Below the pieces are notes generated by a model. The model did no database searches, was not told where the DNA came from, and saw only the letters and a list, made by a program, of their open reading frames with translations. A stretch of DNA of 19,574 bases from CAYVXE01 sp964455375 (GTDB lineage Bacteria > Zhuqueibacterota > Zhuqueibacteria > Oceanimicrobiales > Oceanimicrobiaceae), in the NCBI GenBank assembly GCA_964455375.1, contig CAYVXE010000083.1, positions 1 through 19,574 on the forward strand, read 5' to 3'. A program made the translations under genes and the position numbers. Within the stretch, counting starts at the first letter, position 1. Each line of letters begins with the position of its first letter. Positions 14,636-19,574 of this stretch are shown piece after piece.

Positions 14636-15347
14636 GCTGTTCTGTTAACCTCTTTAAATGATTTACTTCCTTTTTCGTCAGTTTCCGGTATTCACCGGCT
14701 CTTAATCTATCCAGACGTAAAAATGCAATTCCGCTTCTTTTGAGATCCTTTACCTCGTAACCCAGAACGGCAAACATTCTGCGTATTTGCCGTTTCCACC
14801 CCTGATGAATCGTCATTTGTACATGCCGCCTGTTCATTCCTGCAATGAATCTGACGTCGCATTCAGATGTTACCCCCTCCTCTAAACGCACTCCCGATTC
14901 AAGCTTTTCCACATCCACATCGGCTAATTCAGAATCTAAAAACACATCATAAGTTTTCTTCACATGAAACTTCGGATGCGTGATCCGGTAGGTCAACGCG
15001 CCGTCATTGGTCAATAACAACAAGCCGGTGGTATCGATATCCAGGCGCCCTACGGGATAAATTCTGCCCGAACTCTGCACATAATCCAACACGGTTTTCC
15101 GGGATTTTTCATCATTGACCGTGGTGACAACTCCTTTGGGTTTATTGAAAATATAATATTCCAATGATTGGGCTGTTTCCAAATCCCAATTACGAAACCG
15201 GACTTTGTCAGCATTTTCATCTATTTTGGTTCCCAGACGTTTTTCCACGACGCCATTTACGGTAACCTTACCCTCTAAAATAAATTGGTCACATTTTCTT
15301 CTTGACCCCACACCGCAATCTGCGAGATATTTATTCAGCCTGATCAT
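14625..15347 (-). CDS. rluB: Pseudouridine synthase, RsuA/RluB family
   Basis: The enzyme isomerises a specific uridine in ribosomal RNA; RluB acts on 23S rRNA position 2605 in E. coli. An N-terminal S4 RNA-binding domain (IRLNKYLADCGVGSRRKCDQ to about residue 60, numbered from TTG 15353) is followed by the synthase core with IFNKPKGVVTT, the catalytic loop GRLDIDTTGLLLLTNDG (Asp105) and KRQIRRMFAVLGYEV. ATG 15347 gives 240 residues; it lies inside the end of scpB, so translation is probably coupled. Order scpA-scpB-rluB is widely conserved, which favours RluB over RsuA or RluE/F. Confidence 0.93.
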   Translation of the reverse strand: MIRLNKYLADCGVGSRRKCDQFILEGKVTVNGVVEKRLGTKIDENADKVRFRNWDLETAQSLEYYIFNKPKGVVTTVNDEKSRKTVLDYVQSSGRIYPVGRLDIDTTGLLLLTNDGALTYRITHPKFHVKKTYDVFLDSELADVDVEKLESGVRLEEGVTSECDVRFIAGMNRRHVQMTIHQGWKRQIRRMFAVLGYEVKDLKRSGIAFLRLDRLRAGEYRKLTKKEVNHLKRLTEQRAN

Positions 15348-15978
15348 CTGCAACAGTGTCTTTCACATCTTCCTGACCGTTTTTATCCGTTTCCTCAACA
15401 TCGGTCAACGCTTGTAAAAATTCTTCGCTCAATTGTCCTTCTTTCATCTTTCCCATAATTTCTTCAATTTCTTTTGGTTTGGGCAAATCAGCCAAATCGT
15501 TAATACCAATATAGGCTAAAAATTCTTTGGTGGTTCCGTAGAGTAACGGTTTTCCCGGTCCGTCAGAACGTCCGGTAATACAAATTAAACGGCGCTCCAG
15601 TAGATTTTTGAGAACGCCACCGGAATTCACGCCCCGGATTGCATCAACGGCTACCCGGCTAATGGGCTGCTTAAATGCAATAATGGATAATGCCTCCAGA
15701 CCTGCGTGACTCAACCGTGGTTTGGAGCGGCCCTTATAAAGCTTCTTAATCCATGCTGCGAATTGATTTTGCGTATAAATCTGAAAACCACCGGCGACCT
15801 TATTAATAAAAAAAGCCCGCTGAGTTTTCATGTATTCTTGATTCAATTTCTCAACAATTCCGGACACCTGTTTTGGCGTCACATCTTCAATCAAATTAGC
15901 AAGCTTATTTTCGGAGATTGGATCGTCACTGGCAAAGATCAATGCTTCAACCACCTGTTTCTTAACGTCTGTGTCCAT
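15331..15978 (-). CDS. scpB: Segregation and condensation protein B
   Basis: ScpB forms the SMC-ScpAB condensin with ScpA and SMC for chromosome folding and segregation. The 215-residue protein has two winged-helix regions: VVEALIFASDDPISENKLANL at the start, and LSHAGLEALSIIAFKQPISR with VDAIRGVNSGGVLKNLLERRLI in the middle, both diagnostic. The acidic, low-complexity C-terminus after about residue 170 is normal for the family. The ATG shares one base with the scpA stop (TAATG), so the two are translationally coupled. No smc gene is in view. Confidence 0.95.
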   Translation of the reverse strand: MDTDVKKQVVEALIFASDDPISENKLANLIEDVTPKQVSGIVEKLNQEYMKTQRAFFINKVAGGFQIYTQNQFAAWIKKLYKGRSKPRLSHAGLEALSIIAFKQPISRVAVDAIRGVNSGGVLKNLLERRLICITGRSDGPGKPLLYGTTKEFLAYIGINDLADLPKPKEIEEIMGKMKEGQLSEEFLQALTDVEETDKNGQEDVKDTVADDQAE

Positions 15979-16706
15979 TATCGTTTCTGTAGCCAGATTT
16001 CTGAAAAGGGACCACTCTGATTGAATGTAAGGCGCTTACTCCTCACGAGCTCTAAAATAGCAACAAAAGTCACAATAAGAATAATCCGTTCTTTTACCGT
16101 ACTTAAAAGTTCTGAAAACAGAGCTTTCTCATGGGTGTCTAAATATCCGAGAATAAATTCCGATTGTTCCTCAATGGTGACCGGAATTCGCTCTACCGTG
16201 TGTTGCGTTACCGGAGGTGTCTTTTTTAAAACTTCTGTAAAAACCGACATCAACTCGTAAAGGGTCACTTCATGAGAACCACTTTCATAGTCGTCATCTT
16301 CCCCGGAAGCTTCGTCATCCATCCGAAACTTGTAATTCAACGTAGGGTAATAATTTCTCTGCTCATTTTCCAGCTCACCTATGTTCTGGGCAACCTCTTT
16401 ATAACGCTGATATTCAAGCAATCGTTGTACCAGTTCCTCACGCGGATCATCCGGTTCATCATCATCGTCTAAAGGGCTTTTCGGCAATAACATCTTCGCT
16501 TTAATGCGAATGAGCGTGGCTGCCATCAAAATGAATTCACTGGCATTATCGATATCCAGTATCTCCATCACCTGAACATAACCGAGATACTGTTCTGTAA
16601 TTTTGGCAATGGGAATATCATAGATATCCACTTCGCTTTTTTTAATTAAAAAAAGAAGTAAATCCAGCGGACCTTCAAAGTTTTGTAATTCAACTCGATA
16701 AGGCAT
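15978..16706 (-). CDS. scpA: Segregation and condensation protein A
   Basis: ScpA is the kleisin that bridges the SMC heads. The 242-residue protein starts YRVELQNFEGPLDLLLFLI, the hallmark N-terminus, with DIYDIPIAKITEQYL and ASEFILMAATLIRIKAKMLLP following. An acidic linker lies near 97-115, and a C-terminal winged helix (IILIVTFVAILELVRSKRLTF) is present. The length is normal. The ATG is preceded by AAGGG nine bases upstream, but this AAGGG lies in the 3' arm of a terminator-like hairpin that ends just before the ATG. Expression may therefore depend on whether that hairpin forms. Confidence 0.96.
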   Translation of the reverse strand: MPYRVELQNFEGPLDLLLFLIKKSEVDIYDIPIAKITEQYLGYVQVMEILDIDNASEFILMAATLIRIKAKMLLPKSPLDDDDEPDDPREELVQRLLEYQRYKEVAQNIGELENEQRNYYPTLNYKFRMDDEASGEDDDYESGSHEVTLYELMSVFTEVLKKTPPVTQHTVERIPVTIEEQSEFILGYLDTHEKALFSELLSTVKERIILIVTFVAILELVRSKRLTFNQSGPFSEIWLQKR

Positions 16707-16742
16707 TAAAAAAGCCCTTCATGTTAAACACAGACAAGGGCT
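16707..16742 (-). terminator. Rho-independent terminator/attenuator directly before scpA
   Basis: On the minus strand AGCCCTT (16742-16736), a 16-base loop, AAGGGCT (16719-16713) and a T tract to 16708 sit immediately before the scpA ATG at 16706. The stem is seven pairs, extendable by two G-U pairs. The 3' arm contains the scpA ribosome binding site AAGGG, so the same fold could either stop transcription or hide the site. Confidence 0.7.
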
Positions 16743-16763
16743 CCAAAACTCTGACACACTCAA

Positions 16764-16823
16764 TTAATTGAGATGGATTTTGCATCTTACTTTCCATATC
16801 AGTTTCTTGTCCCACCTCTTCAT
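16764..16823 (-). CDS. Possible leader peptide upstream of scpA
   Basis: A 19-residue frame, MKRWDKKLIWKVRCKIHLN, begins at ATG 16823 with AGAAAGAAGG ending four bases before it and stops 21 bases before the terminator hairpin. It has two Trp codons (positions 4 and 10) and is strongly basic. Codons 5-6 (GAC AAG, plus-strand 16806-16811) can pair with CTTGTC in the 5' half of the terminator (16733-16738), giving an alternative structure. This is the layout of a translation-dependent attenuator, but a frame this short can arise by chance and no regulator is known for scpA. Confidence 0.35.
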   Translation of the reverse strand: MKRWDKKLIWKVRCKIHLN

Positions 16824-16857
16824 GAAGCCTTCTTTCTGTATTGCGATTAAAAACTTG

Positions 16858-16889
16858 CAAAGTTACTATAAATATATAAAATAGTCAAG
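16858..16889 (-). promoter_or_regulatory. Candidate FCB-type promoter for the scpA operon
   Basis: On the minus strand CTTG (16889-16886), 20 bases, then TAACTTTG (16865-16858). TAACTTTG is an exact match to the Bacteroidetes -7 element TANNTTTG, and CTTG is close to the -33 TTTG, with near-canonical spacing. Transcription would start around 16850, giving a leader of about 140 bases before scpA. Confidence 0.5.
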
Positions 16890-16895
16890 ATATTT

Positions 16896-16914
16896 CTGAA
16901 CGATGTAAGTTCAG
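16896..16914 (-). terminator. Small hairpin downstream of accA
   Basis: CTGAAC/GTTCAG (16896-16901 with 16909-16914, 7-base loop) lies about 50 bases beyond the accA stop and just before the candidate scpA promoter. It has no T tract, so it is only a weak 3' end for accA. Confidence 0.25.
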
Positions 16915-16962
16915 GATCGACAGTCCTAACAAAGATTTTAGTTCTTTTGCGACGCCGGCTCT

Positions 16963-17919
16963 TTATTCTTCAAAAAAACCCATTTTAGCATATTTTTCAA
17001 TGCGCAACGCAATCAATTTTTCCGGAGCAATATTTTCCAGTACTTTAAGTTCTGCCAGAATATGTTCCTTCACAATTCTTGCCGCTTCATCATGGTTATG
17101 ATGTGCACCGCCCGCCGGTTCCGGAATAGCCTTATCGACCACTCCCATTTCAATCAAATCGGAGGCAGTTACTTTCATGGCCTCAGCCGCCTGTTGGGAT
17201 TTCGTGCTGTCACGCCAAAGAATAGCTGCACAACCTTCCGGAGAAATCACCGAGAACCAGGTATTTTCCAGCATCAAAATGCGATCGCCAATTCCGATTC
17301 CCAGTGCACCACCAGATGCCCCTTCACCAATGATGATAACAATGATCGGAACAGGCAATTTCGACATTTCAAATAAATTTCTGGCAATGGCCTCAGCTTG
17401 TCCTCTTTCTTCAGCGCCTATTCCCGGAAAAGCTCCCGGTGTATCCACGAGACAAATGATCGGGCGTTTAAACTTGGCAGCCACTTTCATTACCCGTAGC
17501 GCTTTCCTGTAACCCTCAGGATGCGGCATACCGAAGTTACGGTGTAATTTTTGTTTCGTCGTACGTCCCTTTTGCTGACCGATGATCGCCACGTTTTTGC
17601 TGCTGATGCACCCCATGCCGGCGATAATTGCCGGGTCATCTCCATACGCCCGATCGCCGTGCATTTCAAAAAAATAGTCCGTAATGCGTTCAATATAATC
17701 GCGCGTGTAAGGCCTTTCAGGATGCCTTGCTAACTGCACGCGCTGCCATCGGCTTAATTTAGAAAATATTTCCACCCGCAGCTTTTCTGCCCTCTGTTCA
17801 AGACGCTTGATTTCATCGGAAATTTCGACATTTTCACTCTCCGAATAGTCTTTCATTTCCTTGATTTTCTTTTCCAGCTCGGCAATCGGTTTTTCGAATT
17901 CTAATATGTAATCACTCAT
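16963..17919 (-). CDS. accA: Acetyl-CoA carboxylase carboxyltransferase subunit alpha
   Basis: With AccD it moves the carboxyl group from biotin to acetyl-CoA, making malonyl-CoA for fatty-acid synthesis. The 318-residue protein equals the E. coli length (319). It begins with the typical FEKPIAELEKKI helix, has RHPERPYTRDYI and FEMHGDRAYGDDPAI, then GMPHPEGYRKALR, DTPGAFPGIGAEERGQAEAIARN and the oxyanion-type IGEGASGGALGI, all conserved. ISPEGCAAILWRD is also present. The ATG lies seven bases after the glycosyltransferase stop, with no good ribosome binding site, so it may be coupled to that gene. No accD is seen in the window. Confidence 0.97.
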   Translation of the reverse strand: MSDYILEFEKPIAELEKKIKEMKDYSESENVEISDEIKRLEQRAEKLRVEIFSKLSRWQRVQLARHPERPYTRDYIERITDYFFEMHGDRAYGDDPAIIAGMGCISSKNVAIIGQQKGRTTKQKLHRNFGMPHPEGYRKALRVMKVAAKFKRPIICLVDTPGAFPGIGAEERGQAEAIARNLFEMSKLPVPIIVIIIGEGASGGALGIGIGDRILMLENTWFSVISPEGCAAILWRDSTKSQQAAEAMKVTASDLIEMGVVDKAIPEPAGGAHHNHDEAARIVKEHILAELKVLENIAPEKLIALRIEKYAKMGFFEE

Positions 17920-17925
17920 GATTTT

Positions 17926-19574
17926 TTACAATTTAAATAGTGACTTAAAGAGTATTTCCAAATCTAAAAATGGTGAATAGTTCTTCAAATAATACAATAA
18001 ATACTTTTTTTTATCTTCTTCCGTCAGGTTTTTGTGTGCGTTAACCTGTTCCAGTCCTGTGAGTCCGGGTTTCAAATCCAAAGAATTATGCCATTCGAAT
18101 GTCTCGTCCTCTCCTGCCTCCCGGAGTTCCTTTCCCACAAAACTCAGTTGCCCTGTCATCACCGACCAAAGGTATGGGAATTTATCCAACAATGAATTTC
18201 CCCCGGTGCTAATTTGATAAACCGAAATTTTATTATTTTTTAATCCAAATACAACCCTTTTTTGTAATTTTTTTCTGCAAGAAATTTTCTTTACAAGGAA
18301 AAATGGCAATAAAACCACCAGTAACACCAGGGAGAGACAAACATCAAACGTACGCTTTGTGTTACGATAAATCATTTGATGTAATTTATAATCGATTTCC
18401 AAAAGCGGCACGTCCTCGATATGATCGATGGATGATTTTCCAATAATGACCTCAAAATCACTTGGAATCAACTTAAAATTCACGCGCTGGTCTTCACATT
18501 CCGACATAATTTTCAGGATTTGATCGTACGGCACCTGATGTGTGGCAAAAATGACTTCTTGAATATGATTGTCTGCAATGATATATTTTAAATCTTTGAA
18601 TTCACCTAAAAGTTTGACATTGCGTTTACTCATTTTCTTATGATTTCCGTTGGTATTCACAATACCGCACACATCATATCCTGCATCCACCTGACGATTT
18701 AGTTTTTTGACTAACAGCTCGCAGGCGTCAATATCACCCACAATCACGGTTTTTCTCGCTAACATCGTTCTTCCAATATGCCCTGCGACAGGAACCAGGC
18801 CGCGACCAACAGGTAAAATACGAACCAGTAAACGCCAACCGGGGATTGCGAAAAAGGAAAAGGCACCGCTAAACAAGATCACAGCCCGGGAAAAGGCATA
18901 TTGATTAAAAAAGAAGGTCAGGCTTGTATTTATGAGAAAACCGGTTAAAACACCCAGCCAGGATTTCGACAGAGAATATTGATAACGGCGATAGCAGCCA
19001 AAAAGTTTTAAGCTACCAAGCCAGACAAAGATATAAACGAGAAAGACAGAATAAAATGATCCAATGTAATCAAAACCACCGAAGCGTACCATCATGCCCA
19101 AAAACAGCCCGCAAGCCAAAAGTATAAAATCTATGATTGCGCCGGCGCTGACTTTCAGAAGCTTGAGCAAAAATGCCCCGCCGGCTCGCAACCAAATGGC
19201 CATCCACAGCAACCAGTAAGGCATGAATAAATATTTGTGCTTAAAGTGTTTATGGACAAAAAGGCCCATGGCATGGTAAAATACTTTGAGATTATCGAAT
19301 TCGGCTCGTTTGGAGCTTTCTCCCTTAAAATGTACAATTTGCGTATCCGGTGTAAATCGTACTTTCCATTTGCTTTGCGTAACCCGGTAACACCAATCCA
19401 AATCCTCACCGTAAAGAAAAAAGGACTCATCCAGATAGCCGACATCTTTTAATGTGTCCCGTCTCATCATCATGAAAGAACCAGAGAGGCCTTCAACTTC
19501 ATGAGTCATATCCTGGTCGAGATAGGTTAAGTTGTATCTTCCGAACAGTTCGCTACGGGGAAACAGGTAACTAA
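17926..19574 (-). CDS. GT2 glycosyltransferase fused to a degenerate polyprenyl-phosphate sugar transferase (partial)
   Basis: The frame stays open to the window edge, so the true start lies outside; 21 codons precede Met 19509. From that Met, residues 1-65 are the end of a GT2 (rhamnosyltransferase-like) domain: LSGSFMMMRRDTLKDVGYLD and FFLYGEDLDWCYRV with its ED motif. Then come about five membrane helices (residues 95-230), a Rossmann-like segment (KTVIVGDIDACELLVKKL ... GIV) as in WcaJ/WbaP, and a C-terminal bacterial sugar transferase domain (385-527: KRTFDVCLSLVLLV, PYLWSVMTGQLSFVG, KPGLTGLEQV, LDLEILFKSL). That domain lacks the KFRSM motif, the DPRITRxG segment, GPRP, and the Asp-Glu dyad (LLDKFPYLW: Asp442-Lys443). 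A surface-polysaccharide role is likely, but the C-terminal enzyme is probably inactive. Confidence 0.82.
   Translation of the reverse strand, partial: SYLFPRSELFGRYNLTYLDQDMTHEVEGLSGSFMMMRRDTLKDVGYLDESFFLYGEDLDWCYRVTQSKWKVRFTPDTQIVHFKGESSKRAEFDNLKVFYHAMGLFVHKHFKHKYLFMPYWLLWMAIWLRAGGAFLLKLLKVSAGAIIDFILLACGLFLGMMVRFGGFDYIGSFYSVFLVYIFVWLGSLKLFGCYRRYQYSLSKSWLGVLTGFLINTSLTFFFNQYAFSRAVILFSGAFSFFAIPGWRLLVRILPVGRGLVPVAGHIGRTMLARKTVIVGDIDACELLVKKLNRQVDAGYDVCGIVNTNGNHKKMSKRNVKLLGEFKDLKYIIADNHIQEVIFATHQVPYDQILKIMSECEDQRVNFKLIPSDFEVIIGKSSIDHIEDVPLLEIDYKLHQMIYRNTKRTFDVCLSLVLLVVLLPFFLVKKISCRKKLQKRVVFGLKNNKISVYQISTGGNSLLDKFPYLWSVMTGQLSFVGKELREAGEDETFEWHNSLDLKPGLTGLEQVNAHKNLTEEDKKKYLLYYLKNYSPFLDLEILFKSLFKL

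Noticed and set aside
16761..16770. Perfect palindrome CAATTAATTG in the scpA leader
   Set aside because: It overlaps the leader stop codon and is a short AT-rich palindrome expected often by chance; no partner site was seen.
16800..16825. T-box-like AGAGGTGGGAC on the minus strand of the scpA leader
   Set aside because: It resembles the T-box sequence only partly, there is no room for a stem I specifier structure, and the downstream genes are not tRNA or amino-acid genes.

Overview
The window is about 19.6 kb of moderate-GC bacterial chromosome and contains one 100-N scaffold gap (6725-6824). It looks like a metagenome or draft assembly of a Gram-negative, FCB-type bacterium, possibly Calditrichota, KSB1 or a relative. 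That placement is inference. It rests on a promoter before scpA that fits the Bacteroidetes/FCB -33/-7 pattern (TANNTTTG), on envelope genes such as lapA/lapB and a lipoprotein, and on the mix of gene families. No rRNA, tRNA, IS transposase or CRISPR array was seen.

Layout. The left edge (1-2133, plus strand) holds the last 45 codons of a sensor histidine kinase, a 632-base spacer with degenerate repeats, and an NtrX-like sigma-54 response regulator. A convergent, locally GC-rich spacer (2134-2436) follows. From 2437 to the right end every gene is on the minus strand. In transcription order (right to left) these are: a glycosyltransferase with a decayed sugar-phosphate-transferase domain (entering from beyond the window), accA, a leader region with promoter, small peptide and terminator hairpin, scpA-scpB-rluB, a 569-residue SDR-like protein, cmk, rpsA, a long inverted repeat, lapA-lapB, a TPR/SPOR protein, moeA (interrupted by the gap), a lipoprotein, an HDAC-family deacetylase, pcm, an unusual RpiB homologue, and a PspC/DUF5668-type membrane pair.

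How it fits together. Most of this is housekeeping: fatty-acid initiation (AccA), chromosome condensation (ScpA/ScpB), rRNA modification (RluB), CMP salvage (Cmk), translation (S1), envelope quality control (LapA/LapB, SPOR protein), molybdenum cofactor insertion (MoeA) and protein repair (Pcm). Junctions are tight: TAATG between scpA and scpB, overlaps scpB/rluB and rluB/SDR, and one base between lapA and lapB. This points to long co-transcribed units. The order cmk-rpsA-lapA-lapB matches the E. coli order cmk-rpsA-ihfB-lapA-lapB without ihfB.

The less ordinary points are: (i) an attenuator-like leader before scpA; (ii) a sugar transferase domain that has lost its Asp-Glu dyad, fused to a GT2 domain; (iii) an SDR-like protein without the YxxxK tyrosine; (iv) an RpiB homologue with an EutQ-like N-terminus and Asp in place of the catalytic Cys; (v) a LapB without its rubredoxin-like domain; (vi) a PspC fusion with a strong internal ribosome binding site. 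No clearly new multi-gene system was found.
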